64,000 nucleotides of DNA from JBAMOY01 sp037071015 (lineage in GTDB: Bacteria > Bacillota_I > Bacilli_A > RF39 > UBA660), in contig JBAMOY010000001.1 of the NCBI GenBank assembly GCA_037071015.1, positions 806,001 through 870,000 of the forward strand. The letters run 5' to 3'. Positions 9,598-18,341 of this stretch are shown one piece after another (position 1 is the first letter of the stretch; each line of letters begins with the position of its first letter). The translations under genes were made by a program, and so were the position numbers. The notes under the pieces are model-generated. The model had not been told where the DNA came from. It saw only the letters and a program-made list of their open reading frames with translations, and did no database searches.

Positions 9598-9891
9598 CTA
9601 TTCTTGAGCTGCATTAGAAATTTTTGTATCAATAGTACGATAAGCATCAACTGTTTGATCTAAAAATTTTGCATAAGCATCAATACTAGCCTTACAGTCA
9701 TTGAATTTATTTACAAATCCCTGAAATCTTTCTTTAAATGTCTGTGAGGCACTACTATCCCAACCAGAATTAATATCATTAATTACACGATTTAAATCTT
9801 CCATAATTGTTGATAATTTCTGACTGCAATTTTTTATTTGGGTTGAAGAATTAGATACTTCTTCAAACGAAATAGTAATTGTATCGTTCAT
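9598..9891 (-). CDS. WXG100 family T7SS protein (EsxA-like)
   Basis: A 97-residue helical hairpin protein of standard WXG100 length. The central turn reads GWDSSASQTF, with the Trp near residue 44 and a Ser where Gly is usual. The N- and C-terminal halves are amphipathic helices. WXG100 proteins are secreted as dimers through EssC. This is the only intact WXG100 gene in the locus, because its neighbour upstream has an in-frame stop. A good ribosome binding site (AAAGGA) precedes the ATG. Confidence 0.9.
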   Translation of the reverse strand: MNDTITISFEEVSNSSTQIKNCSQKLSTIMEDLNRVINDINSGWDSSASQTFKERFQGFVNKFNDCKASIDAYAKFLDQTVDAYRTIDTKISNAAQE

Positions 9892-9911
9892 TTATCTCAG
9901 TCCTTTCTTTA

Positions 9912-10205
9912 TTATAATTGTCCAGCAGCACTGGCAATTTCAGATTGTGCTTGTTCATAAGCTTTAGCACTTTCATTTAAAAACTCTTTATAAGATTCGA
10001 TAGCACTATGCATAGCATCAAAATCTTTTTTATATTAGTTAATTTTATTAGCGAATGCTTGATTATCTTTTCCTGTCCATGCATTTTTTAAATTATCGAT
10101 AACATTATACATTTGTGTATAATTTGACTTAAAATCAGTTGCTGATGATCCCACGCGATTAGCAAAACTACGCATTTTCGCTGGATCCGCCATAACTCTT
10201 GCCAT
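9912..10205 (-). pseudogene. WXG100 gene interrupted by an in-frame stop
   Basis: Reading from an ATG at 10205 with a strong GGGGGAGGTG upstream gives 56 residues with the WXG motif (NAWTGKDNQ, Trp at 43), then a TAA at codon 57 (10035-10037). The same frame continues to residue 97 and ends GQL before a TAA at 9912-9914. The post-stop half (YKKDFDAMH, ESYKEFLNES) is the expected second helix. A CAA to TAA change would explain the stop. It may be a recent nonsense mutation, a sequence error, or a site where suppression occurs. It lies between yukD and the intact WXG100 gene. Confidence 0.8.
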
Positions 10206-10227
10206 TTATTTCACCTCCCCCAAAAAT

Positions 10228-10479
10228 CTATATTAACATCAGTCTCGACCCATTTTTTAATCCTAGGTCACTAACTGATAAGTTAATATCTAGTACTTGT
10301 CCTGTTACCAGATCACATAAAACATTATCGTCACTCATGACAAACATGCCACCAGTTAAATCACTAATAGACTTAGCTAATAACTGACTAACTTCGTATA
10401 ATTTTTTATTTTTAGGTATAAATACATCATAAGCTTCACCAATGATAGGAATATAAATTTCAACAATTATTTTATTCAT
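10228..10479 (-). CDS. YukD/EsaB ubiquitin-like T7SS protein
   Basis: A small ubiquitin-fold protein of about 83 residues (NKIIVEIYIPIIGEAYDVFIP at the start; LGLKNGSRLMLI at the end). The open frame extends upstream to 10503, but the ATG at 10479 is the likely start: it has AAGGAGA before it and keeps the normal family length. It overlaps the end of essC by a few bases, indicating translational coupling. YukD/EsaB proteins are cytoplasmic T7SS components with a regulatory or assembly role. Confidence 0.88.
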   Translation of the reverse strand: MNKIIVEIYIPIIGEAYDVFIPKNKKLYEVSQLLAKSISDLTGGMFVMSDDNVLCDLVTGQVLDINLSVSDLGLKNGSRLMLI

Positions 10480-13400
10480 CGATAATTTCTCCTTCATCAT
10501 CATTAAAACTCAAAACCTTTAACAATTGAGCCTTACCCTTAACTAAGAAATAACCAAATTCTTCACCTATCTCTTTATACATATCATTAGTAATTTTACT
10601 TGGTTTAATAACATATTGATCGGCGATTCCATCACCAATCCACAAGCCATCAACACCACTGATATATTGTTTATACCACTCATCGTAAGCATATTCTTTG
10701 AGACCACTTGCCGAATCTAAAATAATAAAGTTTATTTTATAAACATTCTTTATATCCTTTAACGCATCTTTAAATTTACTAGCATTATCCGAACTTAATG
10801 TTTTCATTAAGGTATCAAAGCCATTAATTAAACACATATACTGTTTAACATTATCAAATATCTTACTATCTGAATTAGAATTACTATACTGCTCTTTACG
10901 GGTGTTTATCTCTTTAATTAATATTTCAATAACCCGATCAAAGTTTTCTCTTACTACTTGACTAGAAGTCATTAATAAATCTTCACTATCAATAATTAAA
11001 AGATTGATATCAGATATCTTGCTCAACACCTTAATCAGTTCATCGGCAAACGATTCACAAACATCTAGAGATGTAGCTAAAACAGGTGTCATAATACGGT
11101 CTTTCATATTCATTGTCACAATCTCTAGAGTGTTTTTATTAACCCCAATAGGTAGCGCTTTAAGATTACTAATCAAACGACTAACAAAATTAACATCGAC
11201 AATCTCCGGTAAGATCGGAATACTTTTAGCTCGATTAGAATATTTAGAAGACATCTCTCCAGATAACTTTTTAATTGTATCCAACTCATCAACATCACTA
11301 CAAATCTTACAAGTTTGAAACTCATATAAACCATCTAATTTAATTAATCCTCGACCCGGAGTAGCTGTTGGAAACAAACCAAAGGTGTTACCAACCACAT
11401 CAGTATAGTCAGCTTGATCATTAAGTTGTAAGACAAATTCTTGCTTAAAATTCTGTTTTAATTTAAATCTAATAGTACTAGTGTCACTAACTGTTAGAAC
11501 AAAAATCAAACCATATTTGACACCTTCACGTGATAATATATAAATATCATCATTAAACATTTCATACATTTCACTAAAAGCTGCAAAATTATGAATCATA
11601 ACTAAAATATTAGGTACCTTTTTAGTATTATTTTTATTGTAATTTTTTATATCACCACCGTAAGGCGCAAATAGCTTCTTACGATTTTCAATCTCTTCTT
11701 TTAAAAACTTAAATAAGTTATTAATTTTTTCACTATCACTAGATAATAATACATCTCCAATTTGTGGTGCTTTATCAAAAAACTTAAAAGTTCCCGAAGC
11801 AAAATCTAAAATATAAGTATTTAAATATTCCGGTGTTTGATTTCTAATTAAATCATATAACATGGATGATAGAAAAGTTGTTTTTCCACTTCCGGTTGCC
11901 CCATAGACAATAACATTACCCTCATTCGATAAGGGAACTGTAAGTAACGCTTGTCTTTGATGTGATGGATCATCATATTCTCCGATGACAGGATTAAGAA
12001 TTCCCGCTTCAACCTCATAATTATACTTTTTAGCAGTATCATCAAGTAAAATAACATTAGGAATCGTATCAAGCCATAATGATCTTGCTTCCGCTTGTTC
12101 ACCTTTAGCCAAATCTGATAAATACTTAACAATTGCTACTATCTGTGGTGTTGTACTATTAGAATCATTTTTACTAGTTGGTTTAGCTTCTTTAATTGTT
12201 CGTCCTAAGTTATCGACAATTTTAACGCTATCATCTTTAACCTTAATTGGTCGATCGGACGGAACATAAGTTGCTCCAGCCCAAGCTGATTGACCCATTT
12301 CAAATAACTCATTAAATCCAACTTGTAAGAAGAAGCGTCCTGTTTGCGTAATTTCTGCTGCATCCGGTCTTTTTAAAACATCCATAGAATCATTTTTATC
12401 CTGAACTTTTAAACAAACTTTAAATTTCGAGTTACTCCATATCTGATCATCGACTACACCACTAGGTTTTTGCGTTGCTAATATAAGATGAACGCCCAAA
12501 CTTCGACCAATACGAGCAGCACTAATCAACTCGTCCATAAAATCTGGTTGTTGACTCTTTAGTTCAGCAAACTCATCACTAATAATAAAGAGATGGGACA
12601 TTGGTTCTTTGACAACGCCTTCTCTAAATAACTTCTGATACTTATATATATCAACAGTGCCTTCTTGTGTTATTTTTCTAGCTTCATTAAAAACAGCTTG
12701 TCTTCTTTTTAACTCACTTTGAATAGAAACCAACGATCTTTTAATCGCATTACCCGATAAGTTCGTAATCGTTCCTGCTAAATGAGGTAATTTAATTCCT
12801 TTTTCCGGGTCCTCAAAAGCCCCAGCTAAACCCCCACCTTTATAGTCAATTAAAATAAATGAAACCTCATTAGGATGGTAATTAACCGCTAAAGATAAAA
12901 TATAAGTAATAATATATTCACTTTTGCCCGATCCTGTTGTTCCCGCAATTAATCCATGTGGTCCATGGAACTTTTCATGAAGATCTAAATAAAAATCTTC
13001 GCCCATCGTATCTACACCAACCGGTGCCCGTAATGACTTAGTTGGATCATTTTCTTTCCACCGCGATAATGAATTTAAATGCTCAATTTTTCCAACATTA
13101 TACATTTGTAAAAAAGTTAACTGATTAGGTAAATTAAATTTTTGACTAGATAAATCCAAACTAATATTAGATAAAGCTATTGCTAATTCTAAAATATTCG
13201 GGCAAGGATTACAATCAGCGATAAAATTGGTCACCTCACCAGATACATCATTCTTATCATATATTTTTGATTGCTTTTCCCCCAAATCAATAACAAGAGA
13301 GCATTCCTTTGGTAAGTTAGATAATTGATCAAACATCGTAATAGCACTAAAGCCTAAATTTTTTCCAGCATCTAAAATTGGTTTAATAAATTCCGCCCGT

Positions 13401-15064
13401 TCAAACAAGGTCTTATCGGCAGCAACAATCACATAATAAGGTGATGCCATATTACCATTTACCGTCTTACGTTGTTCAATAATATTTTCAAAATGCGATG
13501 ATAATTCTTTAACTTCATTAGCATCAGTAGCTAAATATCTAATCTGATGTTTATTATCCCAAATATGCGGAAGCCACTTAATAAATTCCCATTCTTTTTT
13601 GAACTCTTGCTTATCACCAATAAAAATCAGTTTGACCTCATCATAACTATGAAGTGTTACTAATTGAATAATTAAACGTTTAATAAAATTAATCGCATAT
13701 GTACGATTGCCGGTAATACCCGTAATATATTGTTCAGTTAAAGAAATTGATAAAGGAACTTGGACTAGTTGTTTTGGTTCATTAGCCAGTTCATACATTA
13801 AATCTTGTAAATTGTCTTCGTTCATCGTAAAAGACTTCGGTGGGAAAGTGATATTAGCTTCTAATCGTTTATCACCTAAACCAACATTTAAACGTAAGAA
13901 GTCACTTTGTCCATTTACCCTCTCCCATAAATTACTTTTACGCTCCAAAATTCGCGCTTGACAATCGTCATAAATAACATTATTTTCAAATAATATTTGC
14001 GATTGTAAATCAATCTCTTGCTTGATATCTTCTCTAATGCTTTCTAAATATAACTTATATTTTTTTTGTCTTTTCTTCTCTCTTTTTTTCTGCTGCCTTT
14101 TTTCATATCTTTTAGATAAAATCGGCCACGTAATCATTCCAAAAATCATAATGGCGGAAATAATAATGGAAGGTAAAGCATTCTTTATATCTCCGCCACT
14201 ATTAATAGTATTAATAGTTCCAATTAAACTCGACGATATCATAGTAATACCCATCGTTATCGTCGGTCCTAACACCAAAAGTAGTGGTGTTTGTTGCTCT
14301 TCGGTTGCTACCGGTGGGCCATCAATCTTTATATTAGCACTCTGAACATCACGTTTAAAACGTGGTGAACGATAAAAATACGATGTAGTATCAACATCTT
14401 CACTTTCATCATCATCGTCATCTATATCATTCGGTTTCTTTATCTCCAATTTTTTAAAATTATTACCATCTAATTTTACCTTGTTTTCTGGCATATTGAC
14501 CGCCACAAAACTAGAACCGACAATAATTTTTAATCCCATGATATAGATAATATCGCCAAATTTTAAATTACAATCTGTAATTCTTAATCCGTTAACAAAA
14601 GTACCATTAGTACTGTCACGATCTACAATACGCCACTGGCCATCTTGATAAAAAAGACGTGCATGATCAGAAGAAACCAAATTATTATCAAAACAAATAT
14701 GGCTATCTAAAGTCCGACCAATGCGATATTCACCATTTTTTAAAGGAACAATTTTAATAAAACTTTGACTTTCCTTTGTAACTGGCTCAACATACATAGA
14801 AACCTTCTCATCTTCATTTAATATTTGAAGATGATAAAACAAATAATTTGATAAAGTTACTTCCGCAATATTATTTTTATTACTGTCTAAAATGATAACC
14901 TTTTTATTGCTACGTGCCACCCACTGACCGGATACTGCCTCAATACTCAAAAGGCTACGCTCTTTACCATGTTGATCATAATCCTTAATCCAATATTGTC
15001 CCATAACTTTATTAGGCAAAAATATAGTAAAAAGGCGATCTTGTTTAATTAAAGTTACAATCAT
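10472..15064 (-). CDS. essC: EssC, FHA-FtsK/SpoIIIE ATPase of the type VII secretion system
   Basis: A 1530-residue motor of a T7SSb system. The N-terminal part carries an FHA domain (about residues 105-180: YRIGRTLDSHICF, SSDHARL, STNGTFVNG). Two transmembrane helices lie around 255-310, and a coiled, basic segment follows. The first ATPase domain has a P-loop GTTGSGKS near residue 705, the second GATGSGKT near 1058, and a third C-terminal domain lacks a P-loop. This is the EssC layout. It is the first gene of the leftward T7SS operon, behind a TATAAT element at 15122-15127, and is divergent from the XRE regulator. The phosphopeptide-binding FHA fits the kinase encoded downstream. Confidence 0.96.
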   Translation of the reverse strand: MIVTLIKQDRLFTIFLPNKVMGQYWIKDYDQHGKERSLLSIEAVSGQWVARSNKKVIILDSNKNNIAEVTLSNYLFYHLQILNEDEKVSMYVEPVTKESQSFIKIVPLKNGEYRIGRTLDSHICFDNNLVSSDHARLFYQDGQWRIVDRDSTNGTFVNGLRITDCNLKFGDIIYIMGLKIIVGSSFVAVNMPENKVKLDGNNFKKLEIKKPNDIDDDDDESEDVDTTSYFYRSPRFKRDVQSANIKIDGPPVATEEQQTPLLLVLGPTITMGITMISSSLIGTINTINSGGDIKNALPSIIISAIMIFGMITWPILSKRYEKRQQKKREKKRQKKYKLYLESIREDIKQEIDLQSQILFENNVIYDDCQARILERKSNLWERVNGQSDFLRLNVGLGDKRLEANITFPPKSFTMNEDNLQDLMYELANEPKQLVQVPLSISLTEQYITGITGNRTYAINFIKRLIIQLVTLHSYDEVKLIFIGDKQEFKKEWEFIKWLPHIWDNKHQIRYLATDANEVKELSSHFENIIEQRKTVNGNMASPYYVIVAADKTLFERAEFIKPILDAGKNLGFSAITMFDQLSNLPKECSLVIDLGEKQSKIYDKNDVSGEVTNFIADCNPCPNILELAIALSNISLDLSSQKFNLPNQLTFLQMYNVGKIEHLNSLSRWKENDPTKSLRAPVGVDTMGEDFYLDLHEKFHGPHGLIAGTTGSGKSEYIITYILSLAVNYHPNEVSFILIDYKGGGLAGAFEDPEKGIKLPHLAGTITNLSGNAIKRSLVSIQSELKRRQAVFNEARKITQEGTVDIYKYQKLFREGVVKEPMSHLFIISDEFAELKSQQPDFMDELISAARIGRSLGVHLILATQKPSGVVDDQIWSNSKFKVCLKVQDKNDSMDVLKRPDAAEITQTGRFFLQVGFNELFEMGQSAWAGATYVPSDRPIKVKDDSVKIVDNLGRTIKEAKPTSKNDSNSTTPQIVAIVKYLSDLAKGEQAEARSLWLDTIPNVILLDDTAKKYNYEVEAGILNPVIGEYDDPSHQRQALLTVPLSNEGNVIVYGATGSGKTTFLSSMLYDLIRNQTPEYLNTYILDFASGTFKFFDKAPQIGDVLLSSDSEKINNLFKFLKEEIENRKKLFAPYGGDIKNYNKNNTKKVPNILVMIHNFAAFSEMYEMFNDDIYILSREGVKYGLIFVLTVSDTSTIRFKLKQNFKQEFVLQLNDQADYTDVVGNTFGLFPTATPGRGLIKLDGLYEFQTCKICSDVDELDTIKKLSGEMSSKYSNRAKSIPILPEIVDVNFVSRLISNLKALPIGVNKNTLEIVTMNMKDRIMTPVLATSLDVCESFADELIKVLSKISDINLLIIDSEDLLMTSSQVVRENFDRVIEILIKEINTRKEQYSNSNSDSKIFDNVKQYMCLINGFDTLMKTLSSDNASKFKDALKDIKNVYKINFIILDSASGLKEYAYDEWYKQYISGVDGLWIGDGIADQYVIKPSKITNDMYKEIGEEFGYFLVKGKAQLLKVLSFNDDEGEIIDE

Positions 15065-15121
15065 ACTATCAACCTACTATCATATTTAATACTTTGCTTA
15101 GTATTTGTCTACCATGTGCAC

Positions 15122-15153
15122 ATTATATCACACTTTGTCGTATTTGTGTGCTA
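15122..15153 (-). promoter_or_regulatory. Putative essC promoter with operator copy
   Basis: On the minus strand a TATAAT lies at 15127-15122, with no good -35 at the right distance. The -35 position is occupied by one copy of the 17-bp repeat (15137-15153). A 10-bp palindrome ATGTGCACAT (15114-15123) overlaps the edge of the -10. A weak -35 covered by an operator suggests regulated transcription of the secretion operon. Confidence 0.5.
15137..15153 (+). repeat. 17-bp direct repeat, copy 1 (candidate XRE operator)
   Basis: The sequence GTCGTATTTGTGTGCTA occurs here and, identically, at 15220-15236, 83 bp away, in the intergenic region between essC and the XRE gene. A partial match (GTATTTGTCTACC) is seen at 15101-15113. 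The spacing and location at both divergent promoters suggest binding sites of the XRE regulator. Confidence 0.6.
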
Positions 15154-15219
15154 TTTTGGAGAAAAAAATTATATTTTTTGATATTTTGTCAATATTATTA
15201 ACGGTTGGATAAAATGAAG

Positions 15220-15236
15220 GTCGTATTTGTGTGCTA
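15220..15236 (+). repeat. 17-bp direct repeat, copy 2 (candidate XRE operator)
   Basis: This is identical to copy 1. It ends 18 bases before a TATAAT (15255-15260) upstream of the XRE gene, so it covers the -35 position of that promoter. This is the expected place for autoregulation. Confidence 0.6.
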
Positions 15237-15286
15237 ATAAAAATCTTTCTTATTTATAATGAGAAAATTATATTAGGTGGTGCGAT

Positions 15287-15718
15287 GTGCAAATATTTAG
15301 ATTAAAAGAACTTAGAGAAGACAACGATTTAACGCAACAACAAATTGCGGATAAACTTCATATCACTAGGCAAAACTATTCAAGATGGGAAACGTCCGAA
15401 AAAATTATTCCTCTTAAACATTTAAACAGTTTAGCAAATTTTTACAACGTCAGTTTAGACTATATAAGTGGTATAAGTAATAAGAAAAATCATCCGGCTG
15501 CTAGTAAAGAACTAAATCGTATTAAAATCGGAAAAAGATTAAAAGAATGGCGCATTCAGAATAATCTTACACAAGAAGAATTAGCTCTCGTTTTAAATAC
15601 GACACATTCAACTATCAGTGCCTACGAAAATGGCAAAACATTAATTCTGACTATTTTTCTCTACGAAATAGCTAAAAAGTTTAATGTTTCAATCGATTAT
15701 TTATGTGCGAAAATATAA
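15287..15718 (+). CDS. Double-HTH XRE-family regulator, divergent from the T7SS operon
   Basis: A 143-residue protein made of two XRE helix-turn-helix domains in tandem: residues 1-60 (LTQQQIADKLHITRQNYSRW) and 76-143 (LTQEELALVLNTTHSTISAY). The start is a GTG at 15287 preceded by AGGTGG; an ATG two bases earlier is out of frame and soon stops. No sensor domain is present. It is the only plus-strand gene of its region, divergent from essC and followed by its own terminator. Control of the T7SS operon and of itself through the 17-bp repeats is inferred from position. Confidence 0.88.
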   Translation: MQIFRLKELREDNDLTQQQIADKLHITRQNYSRWETSEKIIPLKHLNSLANFYNVSLDYISGISNKKNHPAASKELNRIKIGKRLKEWRIQNNLTQEELALVLNTTHSTISAYENGKTLILTIFLYEIAKKFNVSIDYLCAKI

Positions 15719-15745
15719 AAATGACATAACCTTATGTCATTTTTA
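15717..15745 (+). terminator. Intrinsic terminator of the XRE gene
   Basis: A 9-bp stem (ATGACATAA with TTATGTCAT, 15721-15740) with a CC loop and A/T-rich flanks is followed by TTTTT on the plus strand. Confidence 0.85.
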
Positions 15746-15875
15746 TTTAAATATTTTTATTTTTTTCGGGTCTTTTTCACTTTCTGAAACGGCTCTTCTA
15801 ATGCTATATAATAACATTCGCTAACCACAAAAGCAATGTTAACATTTAATAAAATACCTTTTTAATATTAATAAA

Positions 15876-15907
15876 AATAAAAAGTCAAAATAATAAATTT
15901 TGACTTT
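15876..15907 (-). terminator. Intrinsic terminator after mraY
   Basis: A 10-bp stem (AAAGTCAAAA with TTTTGACTTT, 15881-15907) overlaps the mraY stop. It is followed on the minus strand by a T-rich run. The 130 bases between this and the XRE terminator hold no gene that I can support. Confidence 0.8.
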
Positions 15908-16898
15908 AAATCCAGACACTAAATATAATAGCCGCCATACAAAGAATCAAACCAATTGTCCAAAACAATTTAACGATATCTGTTTCTTTCCAACCCAACT
16001 TTTCTAAATGATGGTGTAACGGAGCCATTAAAAAAATACGTTTACCTAGATATCGACCAGCTAACATTTGTATAATACAAACCAATGTCTCTAAAACAAA
16101 TACACCTGCAACGATAATTAAAGTAATTTCATGATCAGTTAAAATAGCTATAGCCGCTAAAGTAGCCCCTAAACTAAGAGAGCCTGTATCACCCATAAAA
16201 ACTTTGGCTGGATGAGAATTATAAACAAGAAAACCAAGAAGCGATCCTACTAAAACAAAACAGAAAACCGCAATATCTTGATAACCTGCTACCCACGTCG
16301 AGCCCCAACTAATAATACCAAAAGCTAAGAAAGCAATTGCCGATAAGCCACCGGCTAACCCATCGAGTCCATCCGTGATATTTACGGCATTACTGCTAGC
16401 AACCAATACAAATAATAAAAATATACCATATAACCATCCCATGTTAAGTTCAATACCTAATGTATGAATGTCTAAAATTGGTTCATGTCCACTCTTAATA
16501 AAAATGTAGAAAAATACCAAGGCAATTATCAATTGACCAAATAACTTTTGAAATTCCGTTAGTCCAATATTATTTTTTCGTTTTATAATTAAATAGTCAT
16601 CCATAAAACCTAATACGGCATAAGCGATAAATACAAATAAAACAATAAATAAATTTTCAGAAAAGCTTATTTTATCTAAAGATAGCAAAATAGCAATTGC
16701 CACCAAAGTTGGAATAATAAAAATTAATCCACCCATCGTCGGTGTTCCATCTTTACGCTTATGAATTTTTTGAACAAAAACACTAACATGTTGGCTAACA
16801 TTCATCTTTTTTAAAATTGGTATTATAATGATACCAAATATAACTGATATAATAAATCCTATCATTAATGCTAAAACAGCTTTAGTTAAAACTAGCAC
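15906..16898 (-). CDS. mraY: Phospho-N-acetylmuramoyl-pentapeptide-transferase
   Basis: A 330-residue polytopic membrane enzyme that transfers phospho-MurNAc-pentapeptide to undecaprenyl phosphate, giving lipid I. Diagnostic motifs are MGGLIF after DGTPT, VNITDGLDGLAGG, FMGDTGSLSLG and the histidine motif PLHHHLEKLGWKE. About ten hydrophobic helices are visible. It lies five bases after a murE-type gene on the same strand, forming a cell-wall pair. Confidence 0.97.
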   Translation of the reverse strand: MLVLTKAVLALMIGFIISVIFGIIIIPILKKMNVSQHVSVFVQKIHKRKDGTPTMGGLIFIIPTLVAIAILLSLDKISFSENLFIVLFVFIAYAVLGFMDDYLIIKRKNNIGLTEFQKLFGQLIIALVFFYIFIKSGHEPILDIHTLGIELNMGWLYGIFLLFVLVASSNAVNITDGLDGLAGGLSAIAFLAFGIISWGSTWVAGYQDIAVFCFVLVGSLLGFLVYNSHPAKVFMGDTGSLSLGATLAAIAILTDHEITLIIVAGVFVLETLVCIIQMLAGRYLGKRIFLMAPLHHHLEKLGWKETDIVKLFWTIGLILCMAAIIFSVWI

Positions 16899-16902
16899 AA
16901 AA

Positions 16903-18258
16903 TCATCTCCTAATGTTTTTTAATATCATTTCCTTATCACTAAAATGAATTTTTTCATCACCAATTACTTGATAATCTTCATGACCTTTTCCAAGTACTA
17001 ATAGTATATCATTTTTACTTAGTTTTTGTATACCCTTAAACAAGGCTTTTTCTCTGTTTTCCTCAATTTCATAATTTTTATTGTCAAGATTTTGTACGAT
17101 ATCATTAATTATAGCAAGTGGATCCTCTTTACGAGGATTATCGCTAGTAAAAATAACATAATCAGATAAATCTGTTGCAATCTTTCCCATTAATGGTCGC
17201 TTCTTTTTATCACGATTACCTCCACATCCAACAACTGTATAAACCTTACCTTTAGCTAATTCTTTAATGGCCTTTATCACCTTCGCTACAGCATCCGGTG
17301 TATGCGCATAATCGATTATAACTAAACCTAATGGTAACTTAATTTTTTCTACTCTTCCTGGTGGTTCTGATAATTCTGAAACAATATTATAAATATCACT
17401 ACTTTTAAATTTCTCATTTTTAAGTACAATAATAGTATTAATAAGATTATATATATTATACTTACCAATTAAATGTGTTTGATATTCGGCTATTACCTCT
17501 TCATGTTTAATCTTAAAATTACTACCTTCCATATCATCTTTAAAGGCAACGATTTGATAATCACTAGGGTTTTGACCATAAGTTATATTATGATTTTCTA
17601 ACAAATAATACTTGTGGTAATCATCATCAATATTAACAATTGCATAACCGTCATCTTTGACATTTTTAAATAGCTCCTGTTTAGCTAAAGCATAATTTTT
17701 CATATTATCATGATAATCCAAATGATCTTGTGTTAAATTAGTAAAAATAGCATAATCAAATTTTAAACCACCAACCCGTTTAAATGATAATGAATGACTA
17801 CTAACTTCCATAACAACATATTGGCACCCTTGTTTTTTGGACTCCAAAAACATCTCATATAAATCTAAAATATCTGGAGTTGTATTATCTAACATCTTCA
17901 CACAATCATTAATATAAAAACCTATAGTACCTATATAAGCTGCTTTAATACCTAATTTATTCAGCGCCTGCCACAACAAATAACAACTGGTTGTCTTTCC
18001 ATTTGTTCCAGTAATTCCAATCAATTTCATATCCTTAATTTCATCATAATAATTTTCCTTTAAATAATTAATTAAATATTCATGAGTATCCTTCACTACT
18101 AAAGTTTCCACACTATAAAGGCCATCATGAACAACAACTTTTTTAGCGCCATTGGCAATCGCATCCATCACATATTTATGACCATCATCATTAACCCCCT
18201 TAAGAGCAACAAAAGTATCTCCTTCTTCCACCTTACGCGAATCAACTTTTATATTCAT
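16903..18258 (-). CDS. murE: MurE-type UDP-MurNAc-tripeptide synthetase (DNPR type)
   Basis: A Mur ligase of about 451 residues. It has a MurE N-terminal domain (VDSRKVEEGDTFVALKG), the ATP loop GITGTNGKTTS, VIDYAHTPDAV and a C-terminal domain with DNPRKEDP. In MurE enzymes DNPR is the motif for meso-diaminopimelate, so this copy should add mDAP. The ATG at 18258 is chosen because GAGGTG lies just upstream; an in-frame GTG nine bases earlier sits within that site. A paralogue lies immediately upstream, separated by a terminator, and mraY follows. Confidence 0.92.
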   Translation of the reverse strand: MNIKVDSRKVEEGDTFVALKGVNDDGHKYVMDAIANGAKKVVVHDGLYSVETLVVKDTHEYLINYLKENYYDEIKDMKLIGITGTNGKTTSCYLLWQALNKLGIKAAYIGTIGFYINDCVKMLDNTTPDILDLYEMFLESKKQGCQYVVMEVSSHSLSFKRVGGLKFDYAIFTNLTQDHLDYHDNMKNYALAKQELFKNVKDDGYAIVNIDDDYHKYYLLENHNITYGQNPSDYQIVAFKDDMEGSNFKIKHEEVIAEYQTHLIGKYNIYNLINTIIVLKNEKFKSSDIYNIVSELSEPPGRVEKIKLPLGLVIIDYAHTPDAVAKVIKAIKELAKGKVYTVVGCGGNRDKKKRPLMGKIATDLSDYVIFTSDNPRKEDPLAIINDIVQNLDNKNYEIEENREKALFKGIQKLSKNDILLVLGKGHEDYQVIGDEKIHFSDKEMILKNIRR

Positions 18259-18307
18259 AAAATTCACCTCTTCATGTTATTTTATGGAAATAACCCAAGA
18301 GTGTTAT

Positions 18308-18341
18308 AAAAAAAGAGAATTAATCAACTAATTAATTCTCT
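18308..18341 (-). terminator. Intrinsic terminator between the two murE-like genes
   Basis: A perfect 11-bp stem (AGAGAATTAAT with ATTAATTCTCT, 18314-18341) with a 6-base loop is followed on the minus strand by TTTTTT. It overlaps the 3' end of the upstream murE paralogue, so the two paralogues are probably separate transcription units. Confidence 0.85.

Noticed and set aside
13707..14345. Plus-strand ORFs inside essC
   Set aside because: Shadows of essC with hydrophobic, compositionally biased translations and no start signals.
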